Shown here: one piece after another, positions 22,299 to 30,904 of the stretch
Numbering within the stretch: the stretch's first letter is position 1
Layout of the letters: every line of letters starts with the position of its first letter
From: an uncultured Planctomycetaceae bacterium
GTDB lineage: Bacteria; Planctomycetota; Planctomycetia; Planctomycetales; Planctomycetaceae
NCBI GenBank assembly: GCA_913031625.1
Contig: CAJWGB010000021.1
Location: 1 to 38,180, forward strand
Direction of reading: 5' to 3'
Length of the DNA stretch: 38,180 bases
Made by a program: the position numbers and the translations under genes
The notes under the pieces: generated by a model
What the model saw: only the letters and a program-made list of their open reading frames with translations
The model's database searches: none
What the model was told of the DNA's origin: nothing

Positions 22299-25200
22299 AT
22301 GTTGTTGCAGTTTCCGGATGAGCAGACTCTGGCTCTCGCTTTGAATTCGCAAACCGTTCCCGCCGACGTTGCGGAGCTGTGCGCTCGCGCCGGACGTGGC
22401 GATGACGGAAGCATCTGGATTGAATCAAATTCAAAGCTCGCCAGAGCAGCTCAGCAGCAGCTGAAGCACTGGGGGGTCGAGTTTCGACGCACGCGTCGTG
22501 GCCAGCCGGAAATGATGGATGTCCGTTGCTGGCCTCAGATTATTTCAGGTCGGCTGGAGTCCACGCTTGAGCACGTGGGTGAACGCACAGTGGTGCTCTT
22601 TGAACTGCCTGCCCCGGATCAGCTGCCTGGGTTGGTTAATGAGTTGCTGCGGCAGGGAAACGATCGCCTTTCTTTTCAAACACTCACTGATTCCACTGTT
22701 CTGCTGAAAGTCATTGGTCCACCTTATTATACGCTGCTGCGAGCATCTGAAGAGCGAGATAGGCAGCTCCGGGCCTACGTTGAGGTAGCTCCACGCGTTT
22801 GGGCTCCACTTCGGTACAAACACCCTTTTTCAGCGGCGCTGGAGCCTGCGGCAGGCGAGTTGCTGTTTTTGGATCCTGACCCCAGTCAATGGCGGACAGT
22901 GCCGGATGAACCGTTTCGTGACGTGTACGAATTGCTGTCGCTTAAACTTCCGTCGCAGCCTGCGATTCTGTCACATACAGGCTCGTTTCCACATCTTGAA
23001 GTCCCCCTGCTGCTGGCTCGTGGCGGGCAGGATCATGCACCGGAGATCTGGGTCCTCACAGAGAATGCTGTTGACCAGCTCGAGCAGTTTGTCCGGGCTG
23101 CCACGGATCGTGTTGTTGACCGTCTGGCATTCGCAGTGGCGGAGAGTCCTGATGAAGAGCCGGTCATCATCGTACGGGTTCGTCCGGGGAGGTCTGCTCC
23201 TCCGGTCCTTGTGTTCGACGGACTTGGGTGTGTGCCATATCTGCGGATCCCGAATCTGTTTGTGCCGATGGGGCAGCGTATTCATCCGCCGTTGCGACGG
23301 GATGCGGTGAGGGAGATTCTTGCTGAAGATGACAGTCAGCTTGTCTGGCTGCACCCTGCGGGGACGTCTGGTTCATACACCGAGTTTTCTGCCCGGATGA
23401 TTGCTGACTCCGCGTTTCTGCCGTTGTCCAGTTGGGTGGACTATGTGCTCGACCAGGACCGCGAGATCCTGCAGGCGTGGCGACAGTCGCATTCCTTTGA
23501 CTTTGAAGGCTTCGTCTGTCCGTCAGACAATACGAAGGCCAGAAGGAAGGCCGCCCCAAAACAAGCTGAGCCGCAGGACGACGAGATGCCGGTCTCGGAA
23601 AAGCCGCAGGTGGAGGCAAAGGAACAGAAACGCAGGCGTGTTCGTTCACTGAAGAATGATTTGGTCAGAAAGCCGGTGGAGGTTGATGAGGAGCGGGAAC
23701 GGCTTCAGGCCGAGCTGACAAAAGTTGAACAGTCGTTTCTGAAGGATGAAGGTCCCCTTGACGATCCTGCTCGAAGTGAATCATGGTGGACAATGGCGGA
23801 CCTCAATGCCGCGCTGAATCGCTGGTCCGACAGCTCAATTTGCCATCAGCAACTGGTCTGGCAGGAACCGAATCTGTCCGCTGATGCACTGGAGTCATGG
23901 GTTGAGAATGAAGTTGTCGCAGCCCGTGCTTCTCAGCTGAGATGCATCGGAGACACTGAGGGGAATGTGGCAAAGTCTGACGTCATCAGGACTCTGGGCA
24001 AAGATGCAATCTCCCCCTCGGAAGTCAACCAGGTTGTCGCGTGGATCTGTGTCACGGGAACCACAGCCTCGGATGTGATCCGAGAGAATCTGTCAACGAT
24101 CCTCTCGTTTCTCGAAGTAAACGAACGTGTCCTGTCGTCACGTGCCTGCTGGCTGGCGTGGTGGACCGTTTCACGTGCAGCGAATGACGAGCTGACGCTG
24201 GCTCGTGCCCGTGACCGTCTGCTGGAGCGACTGTTTCAGCGAGGAGTTATTCCTGACCGAGATCTGCCAGCCTTCCTGCGAAGCAGTCTCCAGGATGGTG
24301 AGCGATTTCGCACTGTTCGGGATCGTGTGCAACAGTTGCATACGCAGGTGCGCGAGTGGAGTCTCGTCAATCTTGGTGGTGCCGTTCCTTTGACGGCGGA
24401 TTATGTTGACCTGGTCTTTGCCTGGGGACTGGCCCGCCTTGGTGAGTCAACACGTGCCTCAGAACTGCTGCAGTCGGCTCAGCAGATTCTGATCGAAAAA
24501 CCACAATCGAAAGATCCGGTACATCACTGGTTGTGCAGTGCGTATCAATTTCGGATTGAACGCATTCTGGATGGTGAACCCATGACCGGTCAGCTGTCCG
24601 ACGCACTGCTGGCTGAACTGGACGATATGGATTCCACGAATCGGTATCGCATCGATACGCTGCGACGGTTCTCCACGATTATTGAGCCTCATGAACGACT
24701 GGATCAGTATCAGCAGCGGATCGCGGAAGAAGGTAGTCTGGAGCGTCGCCTTGTCGACCTGTTTTCGATCCGAGACGGTGCACAGCTGAAACAACAGATC
24801 GACGTGTTACTCGCGGAGAAACGCGAACTCGAACACGAAGCGGTGATTCTCACGCGGCTGCTGGAACTGGCGCCTCGGCTCGGAGAAGGGTTCGGTATCG
24901 AGTTGGTGACCCGGGCGGGGCATGTGGAATCAAATGTCGGACAACCACTGCTTCGCGCTGGGTTGCTGGAAAAAGGGCTGTTGATCGCAGTGCACTACGG
25001 CCTGTCCGATCAGGTCCAGGCGTTCTACAGTCGGATGGTGACACTGCTGGATGAACTGACTCCATCAGATACGGAGGTCCTCAAAGGACTGAGTGGTATG
25101 CTGAGTGGTTCATTTCGCAGTCTGCGACGCATGGGGATGAAGGAAGAGCTGGCTGTCCTGCTGGAGCGACTTTCCAGACTTGTTCAGGTGACGGGAGCTC

Positions 25201-25640
25201 TCAAGAAAGCCGACCCTGAACTTTTGTCTGTAATGCTGCAGGTCGCCGGCAGCTGGTTTCATTTTGGCATGGACGCGGGATGGAAACAGATTGATTCTGT
25301 CAGGACTGTCATTTTTGCCGGACGCCCCGACGCCCATTCCGAGAAAGCTAAACAGGCGACTCTGGCGATTGCGTATGTGGAAGCTGTGTCTCAGGCACCA
25401 ACTGACGAAGCCATGGATCGGCTGCAGGAGCTCTTTGACAACCTCCGAGGTGTCGAAGAGCATGCCATGGTAAAAACGCACTATTCAGGCAAGATCCTGA
25501 GGATCGTGGAGACGGTCGTGCGGTGTCTTGTCAGTGATGGTTTGTCCGGAGATCAATCGTCTCAGCGCTGGCTGGACGAGACTGAGTACGTACTGAGGCA
25601 GCGAATTCATCGCGACATGCGTGATGCTGTGTCTACGTAG
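22299..25640 (+). CDS. Large cytoplasmic protein of unknown function (possible bpX-type)
   Basis: A 1113-residue protein, not identified with confidence. It has no signal peptide or membrane segment. Residues 1-410 are mixed alpha/beta, starting MLLQFPDEQTLALALNSQ with many short hydrophobic strands (ERTVVLFELPAP, AGELLFLDPDP, EPVIIVRVRPGRS, VLVFDGLGCVPYLRIPNLFVP, SQLVWLHPAGTSGSY). A charged, basic linker (about 410-470) contains RRKAAPKQAEP and EQKRRRVRSLKND. The rest (about 470-1113) is almost entirely helical, with TPR-like spacing but no clear repeat consensus. The first 80 residues remind me of the N-terminal domains called bpX in MoxR-VWA-beta-propeller ternary conflict systems; this is a tentative memory, not a match I can verify. 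AGGAAG before the ATG supports the start. It follows the protease by 30 bases. Confidence 0.8.
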   Translation: MLLQFPDEQTLALALNSQTVPADVAELCARAGRGDDGSIWIESNSKLARAAQQQLKHWGVEFRRTRRGQPEMMDVRCWPQIISGRLESTLEHVGERTVVLFELPAPDQLPGLVNELLRQGNDRLSFQTLTDSTVLLKVIGPPYYTLLRASEERDRQLRAYVEVAPRVWAPLRYKHPFSAALEPAAGELLFLDPDPSQWRTVPDEPFRDVYELLSLKLPSQPAILSHTGSFPHLEVPLLLARGGQDHAPEIWVLTENAVDQLEQFVRAATDRVVDRLAFAVAESPDEEPVIIVRVRPGRSAPPVLVFDGLGCVPYLRIPNLFVPMGQRIHPPLRRDAVREILAEDDSQLVWLHPAGTSGSYTEFSARMIADSAFLPLSSWVDYVLDQDREILQAWRQSHSFDFEGFVCPSDNTKARRKAAPKQAEPQDDEMPVSEKPQVEAKEQKRRRVRSLKNDLVRKPVEVDEERERLQAELTKVEQSFLKDEGPLDDPARSESWWTMADLNAALNRWSDSSICHQQLVWQEPNLSADALESWVENEVVAARASQLRCIGDTEGNVAKSDVIRTLGKDAISPSEVNQVVAWICVTGTTASDVIRENLSTILSFLEVNERVLSSRACWLAWWTVSRAANDELTLARARDRLLERLFQRGVIPDRDLPAFLRSSLQDGERFRTVRDRVQQLHTQVREWSLVNLGGAVPLTADYVDLVFAWGLARLGESTRASELLQSAQQILIEKPQSKDPVHHWLCSAYQFRIERILDGEPMTGQLSDALLAELDDMDSTNRYRIDTLRRFSTIIEPHERLDQYQQRIAEEGSLERRLVDLFSIRDGAQLKQQIDVLLAEKRELEHEAVILTRLLELAPRLGEGFGIELVTRAGHVESNVGQPLLRAGLLEKGLLIAVHYGLSDQVQAFYSRMVTLLDELTPSDTEVLKGLSGMLSGSFRSLRRMGMKEELAVLLERLSRLVQVTGALKKADPELLSVMLQVAGSWFHFGMDAGWKQIDSVRTVIFAGRPDAHSEKAKQATLAIAYVEAVSQAPTDEAMDRLQELFDNLRGVEEHAMVKTHYSGKILRIVETVVRCLVSDGLSGDQSSQRWLDETEYVLRQRIHRDMRDAVST

Positions 25641-25748
25641 TCAGGTCGAATCTCAATTCTCGTTCACGTCGCCCCTTGCTTTGGCCCCGGAGACCTGTAG
25701 CCGGGCGTGTAAGTAGTGATTGGTAGGGCGCGATCTCGGAGAGACTTG

Positions 25749-25943
25749 TCAGGATTTTTTCCTTCGAGTCTTTTTCTTTGCAGATTTCTTCTTTGCTGCT
25801 TTCTTCTTTGCTTTGGAAGGTTTACTGCTGGCCTTTTTGGCGGCCTTCTGCCGGGTGGGCTTCTTGTCGTCGTCTCCAAAGACGTCGGCGAAGTTGTCGG
25901 AATACTCTTTTGAAGCACCCGTATGAACGGTGTAGCCGGTCAT
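25749..25943 (-). CDS. Small lysine-rich protein, GYTVHTG type
   Basis: A 64-residue protein. The first half, MTGYTVHTGASKEYSDNFAD followed by VFGDDD, is folded-looking; the second half is almost pure Lys/Ala/Arg/Ser and ends KKTRRKKS. I recall many planctomycete small proteins starting '(S/A)GYTVHTGS...FS..WD.VF' with a basic tail, so this is probably a genuine conserved gene and not a chance frame. The tail resembles histone H1-like or nucleic-acid-binding proteins, so binding to DNA, RNA or ribosomes is a fair guess, without proof. An AGGA eight bases before the ATG could act as ribosome site. A 7-bp stem (GCGACAG at 25969-25975 and CTGTCGC at 25988-25994) lies in its leader. Confidence 0.7.
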   Translation of the reverse strand: MTGYTVHTGASKEYSDNFADVFGDDDKKPTRQKAAKKASSKPSKAKKKAAKKKSAKKKTRRKKS

Positions 25944-26244
25944 GGTGAGGGTCCTGATTGCTCGCGAAGCGACAGTAGCGACTCGTTCTGTCGCGTAAGC
26001 CGAACAGAATAGACAGGCAAAATCGGCACTTCAATTGCCGGACGCATATTCTCGCGGCAGATTCTGCCGTGTCCCAATCGGCCGGAATTTCCAGTTCGTG
26101 TTCGGTGAACGACCCGGCAGGGATTCCTCTTTTCGACTTTTCTCAAAAGAGGCTACTGTTCCTCATCACTCGTGCCGACAGCGTCGCTTCGGCCGATCCC
26201 TCTCTCCTCATTCCTCACTTTCTGGGCTCCTGCCCTTTTCAAAC
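25944..26244. other. Divergent intergenic region, small Lys-rich gene and rsmH
   Basis: About 300 bases with outward promoters expected on both sides. The rsmH frame stays open back to 26035, but the added residues (70) look unlike the family and lack motifs, so I treat this part as leader. A small hairpin (25969-25994) sits upstream of the Lys-rich gene. I found no consensus promoter by eye. Confidence 0.45.
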
Positions 26245-27129
26245 ATGTCTCAAAAGGCCGTTCATGTACCGGTCATGCTGCGGGAAACGCTGCAGGAATT
26301 GCGGCTGGAACCCGGGTTGACGGTGATGGATGGCACAGTTGGGGCCGCCGGTCACAGCAGCCGAATTCTGACTCAAATTGGTTCAGAGGGGCGACTGCTG
26401 GGGTTTGATCGGGACCCAATGATGCTTGGTCTCGCGAGACAGCTCCTTGATTCTCCCAACGTCTCTCTGTTTCACGCCAGTTACTCAGAAGCAGCAGAGA
26501 TCTTTTCGGAAAACGGAATCACTGGTGTCGATCGCGTCCTGCTTGATCTCGGCCTGTCATCCGACCAGTTGGCCGACCGTGAGCGGGGTTTTGGATTCGA
26601 TGCTGGTGGTCCCCTTGATATGCGTTTTGATGTGTCGTCGGGAAACTCTGTTGCTGAGTTTCTTGCCAGTGCATCAGAAACTGAACTAGAGACAGTCCTG
26701 CGTGAATATGGTGAAGAGCGGTCAGCTGCAGCCATCTCACAGGAAGTCTGTCGCACTCGAACGAAATATCCAATCAGAACAACTCAGGACCTTGAATCGT
26801 GCGTGGCGCGAGCCTCCCGCTCTTCGTCTCGCACCGGCAGTAATCCGGCAACACGTACTTTTCAGGCGTTGCGGATCGCAGTCAATCGGGAACTGGAACA
26901 CGTGGAGCGGATGGTGAGTGAAGTGTTGCCTGAGATTCTTAATCCGGGTGGCATCGCAGTCATTATCACGTTCCACTCCCTTGAGGATCGCATCGTCAAG
27001 AATGCGTTTAAAGGACGTCAGTTATGGACAGCTCTGACAAGAAAACCCATCGCATCGACGCCGGCGGAGATTCGGCTGAATCCTCGAAGTCGGTCAGCAA
27101 AGCTGAGGGTGGCGCAAACAAATCCGTAA
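26245..27129 (+). CDS. rsmH: 16S rRNA (cytosine(1402)-N(4))-methyltransferase
   Basis: A 294-residue SAM-dependent methyltransferase (MraW/RsmH), which N4-methylates C1402 in the 16S rRNA decoding centre. I chose the ATG at 26245 because MSQKAVHVPVMLRETLQEL is the conserved family start ('HiPVLL.E.l..L'). Motifs: MDGTVGAAGHSSRIL (SAM site), LLGFDRDPMML, VDRVLLDLGLSSDQLADRERGFGFDAGGPLDMRFD, YGEERSAAAISQEVCR, NPATRTFQALRIAVNREL, and the near-terminal ITFHSLEDRIVKNAF and LNPRSRSAKLRVAQ. Length is a little short of the usual 300-315. The family typically sits at the head of the division/cell-wall (dcw) cluster. Here the next gene overlaps the last 106 bases in another frame and is a membrane-anchored LysM protein. 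Confidence 0.95.
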   Translation: MSQKAVHVPVMLRETLQELRLEPGLTVMDGTVGAAGHSSRILTQIGSEGRLLGFDRDPMMLGLARQLLDSPNVSLFHASYSEAAEIFSENGITGVDRVLLDLGLSSDQLADRERGFGFDAGGPLDMRFDVSSGNSVAEFLASASETELETVLREYGEERSAAAISQEVCRTRTKYPIRTTQDLESCVARASRSSSRTGSNPATRTFQALRIAVNRELEHVERMVSEVLPEILNPGGIAVIITFHSLEDRIVKNAFKGRQLWTALTRKPIASTPAEIRLNPRSRSAKLRVAQTNP

Positions 27130-28775
27130 AAGAAAAAGACGCCGAATGGGGCTATGAGCCCGGCAAAGCCGGCATGGCACTTGAGGCCAGGCTTGGGATG
27201 GCTGTCATTGCGGTTCTGGTGGCCGTGTTTGGGTTTTTGGTCTATCGAAACTTTGACCTGAAACAACAGCAGATTGCTGCGATCAAAAACAGGGGATCAG
27301 GTGACGAAACGGAGGACGCCGGGAAGAGTCGTCCGCCACTGAAGGAAGCAAGGCCGGGACAGACGCTCCCCAAAGATAACATCTTCACTGTCGGACGTGA
27401 GCTGCCGGATATGTCTGAACCGGAGCCTGCTTTAGACGACACTGAACTAAACGGATTTGAGGAAACGTCACTGACTCTGGGCGATAACGCAGATGGCGGT
27501 GAAGGGGAAACGGACGCAGACTCCATCCTGGACGAACTCCTTGCGGATTCGGCTGGTGATGTTCCCGAATTTGATGACACTGAGATCGCCCCTGAAGTGT
27601 CCGCCGTAGCTGATGATGGTGAGCCGGAGCTGTTTCCTGAATTCCCTGCGACTGACACTCTTGCTCAGGGGCTTAAGGAAGGCGAGGACGCAAATCCGGT
27701 CCTGATCGCAGACAGTGGAGACTCGGAGTTTTCAGAATCGGCTCCATCAGTAACCGAAGTGGCTGAGCAGAATGGCGGGAGTAACAACGACGCGGCCGAT
27801 GATGTCTTCGCAGCATTTCCAGCTACTGAGGAGAAGCTGGAGATGAGAGATGGCCGTGACGAGGGGACGCTTCTCGCTCCGGCAAACACAATTGATCTGA
27901 CTCCGGTGGCGCAAACGAGTGGAAGTGAGTCTCTGCCAGAGTTCACTTTGGAGGCAGATGCGGAAAGAGTCGTCACTGGGCCCGCCGAAGCAAAAATCGA
28001 AGAACCAGCAGTGGATGTCTTTGAGGAGGCGTCCGGTGTCGCTGCTCGCAACCGGGCAGAAATCGAACCTGCGTTTGATGAGTTCGATGAACTACTCGCA
28101 CCAAAGAAAAGTGAGGAACAGCCGCAACAACTGATCGCTATGGCTGAACCTCAAACCGATAATGAACTTCTGGAAACCTTTGGTGAAGATCCCGTGCCCG
28201 TTCGGTCTAAGTCCCCCCGTCCTGCGATCGATCCCGCACTTGAGCAGGTCGTGTACGATGCCGATCCGGTTCGAGTGGAGACGTCCGGCAGCAACACGGT
28301 TGGTAAGCAGTCCAGTGAAGCGGTCTCTGAGCTGTGCGACATCTGCGAAGCTCGACAGGATGACAATTATTGGAAGATCTCAAAACGGATGTATGGGACA
28401 GCACGATATTTTTCTGCTTTGGCGCTGTTCAACAAGGACCGAATCCCGGATCCTCGGAAGATCAGGCCGGGCATGAAGATTCTGGTTCCTGAAGCGAAAC
28501 TGCTTGAGCGAAAGTATCCGGAGCTGTTTCGAGGGTACGTTCGTAAGCCCAGAAACCCCTCAGGCTTCTTTCTGATGGCGGACGGAAGACCAGCCTACCG
28601 AGTGGGTGAGCGGGAGACGTTGTCTGAGATCTCTCAGAAGCATCTGGGACGAGCGTCGCGTTGGATTCAGATCTGGCGGCTGAACCAGAGTGCCCTTAAG
28701 GACCCCAAACGGATTCAGCCCGGAACCGTGATCGCTTTGCCGGATGACGCGACCAACGTTGGTGTCGCCAACTGA
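27024..28775 (+). CDS. Membrane-anchored LysM protein with long acidic linker
   Basis: A 583-residue protein with a basic/polar cytoplasmic N-terminus (1-55), one membrane segment (LGMAVIAVLVAVFGFLVY, about 57-74), and a very acidic, Glu/Asp/Pro-rich low-complexity region (about 90-440). Two LysM-like domains close it: YWKISKRMYGTARYFSALALFNKDRIPDPRKIRPGMKILVP (about 455-495) and YRVGERETLSEISQKHLGRASRWIQIWRLNQSALKDPKRIQPGTVIALP (about 525-573). LysM binds N-acetylglucosamine polymers such as peptidoglycan. The topology (single TM, outside C-terminus) and its place directly after rsmH mimic FtsL in the dcw cluster, suggesting a cell-envelope or division scaffold; this is inference. The ATG at 27024 is preceded by AAAGGA, giving a 106-base overlap with rsmH; the ATG at 27174 (before MALEARLG) would avoid it. 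Confidence 0.82.
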   Translation: MDSSDKKTHRIDAGGDSAESSKSVSKAEGGANKSVKEKDAEWGYEPGKAGMALEARLGMAVIAVLVAVFGFLVYRNFDLKQQQIAAIKNRGSGDETEDAGKSRPPLKEARPGQTLPKDNIFTVGRELPDMSEPEPALDDTELNGFEETSLTLGDNADGGEGETDADSILDELLADSAGDVPEFDDTEIAPEVSAVADDGEPELFPEFPATDTLAQGLKEGEDANPVLIADSGDSEFSESAPSVTEVAEQNGGSNNDAADDVFAAFPATEEKLEMRDGRDEGTLLAPANTIDLTPVAQTSGSESLPEFTLEADAERVVTGPAEAKIEEPAVDVFEEASGVAARNRAEIEPAFDEFDELLAPKKSEEQPQQLIAMAEPQTDNELLETFGEDPVPVRSKSPRPAIDPALEQVVYDADPVRVETSGSNTVGKQSSEAVSELCDICEARQDDNYWKISKRMYGTARYFSALALFNKDRIPDPRKIRPGMKILVPEAKLLERKYPELFRGYVRKPRNPSGFFLMADGRPAYRVGERETLSEISQKHLGRASRWIQIWRLNQSALKDPKRIQPGTVIALPDDATNVGVAN

Positions 28776-29021
28776 GGCGGTGAACATGGCGTGCGGTGCG
28801 CACTAGCATGCTGTGTGAGTGTTCTGGTTTTTTGAAAGACTCTTTCCTAATTGAACCAGGGAGAGTTGCAGCACTGGCAACTCTTGAGAAAATTGCGGCG
28901 GAAGAGGGCAGGTGGGGCGACCGCCTGAGTCGTTCCTGGTGTCACGCGACTGCAGGCGATCCAGTTTGTTCCACTGCCTGCCGCAGTGGTCCGGCAAACA
29001 GTCACAGAGTTTTTACGAACG

Positions 29022-30011
29022 ATGCACGCAGATATTCAACAGGTGAAGGAAAAGGTTGGCGAAAAGTCCGACCTGATTCGTCAGCTTCAGGTTGAACTTG
29101 GGAAGGTCGTCGTCGGCCAGGAACACATGGTTTCCCGACTACTGGTTGGGCTGCTGACTGAAGGGCATGTCCTGCTTGAGGGGGTTCCCGGGCTTGCCAA
29201 GACAACTGTCATCAATGCGCTGGCTCAGGCACTCTCTGTCAGCTTCAATCGCATTCAGTTTACCCCTGACCTGCTGCCCGCTGACCTTCTGGGAACCATG
29301 ATCTACGTTCCGGGTGACGGCACGTTTAAGACACGCAAAGGGCCCGTGTTTGCCAACCTGATTCTCGCGGATGAAATTAACCGAGCTCCGTCAAAGGTTC
29401 AGTCAGCGCTGCTGGAAGCAATGCAGGAACGGCAGGTGACAATAGGTGATGAGTCTTACCCACTCGAGCGGCCATTTCTGGTTCTTGCCACTCAGAACCC
29501 CATCGAGCAGGAAGGAACCTACCCACTGCCGGAGGCGCAGGTTGACCGATTCATGCTGAAGGTGACGATTAGTTATCCGAAGCAGGACGAGGAACGCCGG
29601 GTCCTCGATATGGCACTGGAAGAAACGGCTCGGCCCGTGACGTCTGTGCTGCAGGTGCAGGATATCTTTGACATGCAGCAGGTTGTCAAAATGATCTATG
29701 TTGACGACCAGATTAAGGAGTACATCGTAAGTCTCGTGCGAGCCACACGCGATCCGGCTGAGTACAAGGTTCGCAACGTTGCCGAGCTGATAGATTTCGG
29801 TGCCTCTCCCCGAGCAAGTATCTTTCTCGGTATGGGGGCTCGAGCGATCGCATTTTTGAATGGTCGCGGCTATGTGACTCCTCAGGATGTTAAGGATATC
29901 GCGTTCGACGTACTGCGCCACAGAGTCATCCTGACTTACGAAGCTGAGGCTGAAGAGAAGACAGCGGACGACGTGATCCGTGAAATCCTCAACGCTGTGC
30001 CCGTTCCCTGA
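29022..30011 (+). CDS. MoxR-type AAA+ ATPase
   Basis: A 329-residue MoxR ATPase from the ATG at 29022. A GTG at 28986 in the same frame would add 12 residues; neither has a strong ribosome site. Motifs: KVVVGQEHMVSRLLVGLLTEGHVLLEGVPGLAKT with Walker A GVPGLAKTT (54-62), FTPDLLPADLLGTMIYVPG, ANLILADEINRAPSKVQSALLEAMQERQVT with Walker B (113-120), ATQNPIEQEGTYPLPEAQVDRFML as sensor 1 region, and GASPRASIFL plus DVKDIAFDVLRHR as the lid with sensor 2 Arg. MoxR proteins act as chaperones that help load metal or cofactor, or mature complexes, together with VWA proteins. It opens a tight cluster with DUF58, BatD-like and BatA-like genes, the usual partners. Confidence 0.95.
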   Translation: MHADIQQVKEKVGEKSDLIRQLQVELGKVVVGQEHMVSRLLVGLLTEGHVLLEGVPGLAKTTVINALAQALSVSFNRIQFTPDLLPADLLGTMIYVPGDGTFKTRKGPVFANLILADEINRAPSKVQSALLEAMQERQVTIGDESYPLERPFLVLATQNPIEQEGTYPLPEAQVDRFMLKVTISYPKQDEERRVLDMALEETARPVTSVLQVQDIFDMQQVVKMIYVDDQIKEYIVSLVRATRDPAEYKVRNVAELIDFGASPRASIFLGMGARAIAFLNGRGYVTPQDVKDIAFDVLRHRVILTYEAEAEEKTADDVIREILNAVPVP

Positions 30012-30019
30012 CGTGACTG

Positions 30020-30904
30020 ATGACTCAGACGGTCGCTGACATCCTCCGAAAAGTTCAACGGATTCAGATCGTGGCCAACCGCGCCGTGAACGATCTGATG
30101 GCCGGACAGTATCGGAGTTCATTTCGTGGACGTGGGATGGAATTCGACGAAGTCCGCGAATACCAGCCCGGCGATGAGATTCGTACGATCGACTGGAATG
30201 TAACTGCTCGTGCCGGCAGCCCGTTCATCAAACGTTTTGCGGAAGAGCGGGAACTCACCGTCCTCTTTCTCGTTGACGTATCTGCGTCCGGGGTGTTTGG
30301 TTCGGTGGATCGCTCCAAACTCGACCTGATGGTCGAACTGTCGGCGTTGTTGATGTTCTCTGCATTCAGGAACAATGACAAAGTGGGCATGCTGTTGTTC
30401 GCAGACGAAGTCCAGGCCTGCTTTCCAGCGCGTAAAGGCAAGAGCAATGTGCTGCGGCTGATCAGAGAAATGCTGACTGCTGAAGCTGTTGCCGCCGAGA
30501 CGCAGTTGGACTCCGCATTGCAGTACCTTAACAGGATTCAGAAACGGCGGGCGGTCGTTTTTCTACTGAGCGATTTCCTGACCGAGACATCGCGGCGGGC
30601 ACTTAGTATCTGCAATCGGAGACACGATCTTGTTGCTGTCACCGTAGAAGATCCGCGCGAACACGATCTTCCAGCCGTCGGCATCATTCGCCTGCAGGAC
30701 GCTGAGACAGGTGAGGTGGTGGAAGTTGATACCGCCAATCCACGTGTTCGCAGTCTGTTTGCTGAGCGAGCTGCAACACGTCAGCAGGAGCTGCAGCAGC
30801 GTCTCAGGCAGGCTGGTGTTGACCAGCTTTCCGTCACAACGGGAGAGCCATACGCGAACAGTCTGAGACGCTTTTTTGATCGACGAGAGAGGCGATCACG
30901 ATGA
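30020..30904 (+). CDS. DUF58 domain protein (VWA-like)
   Basis: A 294-residue DUF58 protein with the diagnostic core GQYRSSFRGRGMEFDEVREYQPGDEIRTIDWNVTARAGSPFIKRFAEERELTVLFLVDVSAS (about 28-90), including the 'G..y.s.f.G.G.eF...R.Y..GDd.R.IDW..sAR.g....k.f..E' pattern. The C-terminal half is a VWA-like fold in which DVSASG (85-90) is a MIDAS-type DxSxS remnant, followed by KVGMLLFADEV and AVVFLLSDFL. It has no signal peptide or membrane segment. It starts 8 bases after the MoxR stop and its stop overlaps the next start as ATGA, so translation of the cluster is probably coupled. It is a standard companion of MoxR, and the exact client is unknown. Confidence 0.93.
   Translation: MTQTVADILRKVQRIQIVANRAVNDLMAGQYRSSFRGRGMEFDEVREYQPGDEIRTIDWNVTARAGSPFIKRFAEERELTVLFLVDVSASGVFGSVDRSKLDLMVELSALLMFSAFRNNDKVGMLLFADEVQACFPARKGKSNVLRLIREMLTAEAVAAETQLDSALQYLNRIQKRRAVVFLLSDFLTETSRRALSICNRRHDLVAVTVEDPREHDLPAVGIIRLQDAETGEVVEVDTANPRVRSLFAERAATRQQELQQRLRQAGVDQLSVTTGEPYANSLRRFFDRRERRSR

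Noticed and set aside
26035-26244. Longer rsmH start adding 70 residues
   Set aside because: The added residues do not match RsmH proteins, which begin at the HVPVML segment a few residues after the ATG at 26245.
28796-29095. Plus-strand 99-codon frame between the LysM and MoxR genes
   Set aside because: It overlaps the MoxR start in another frame, lacks a ribosome site and has no recognisable motif.
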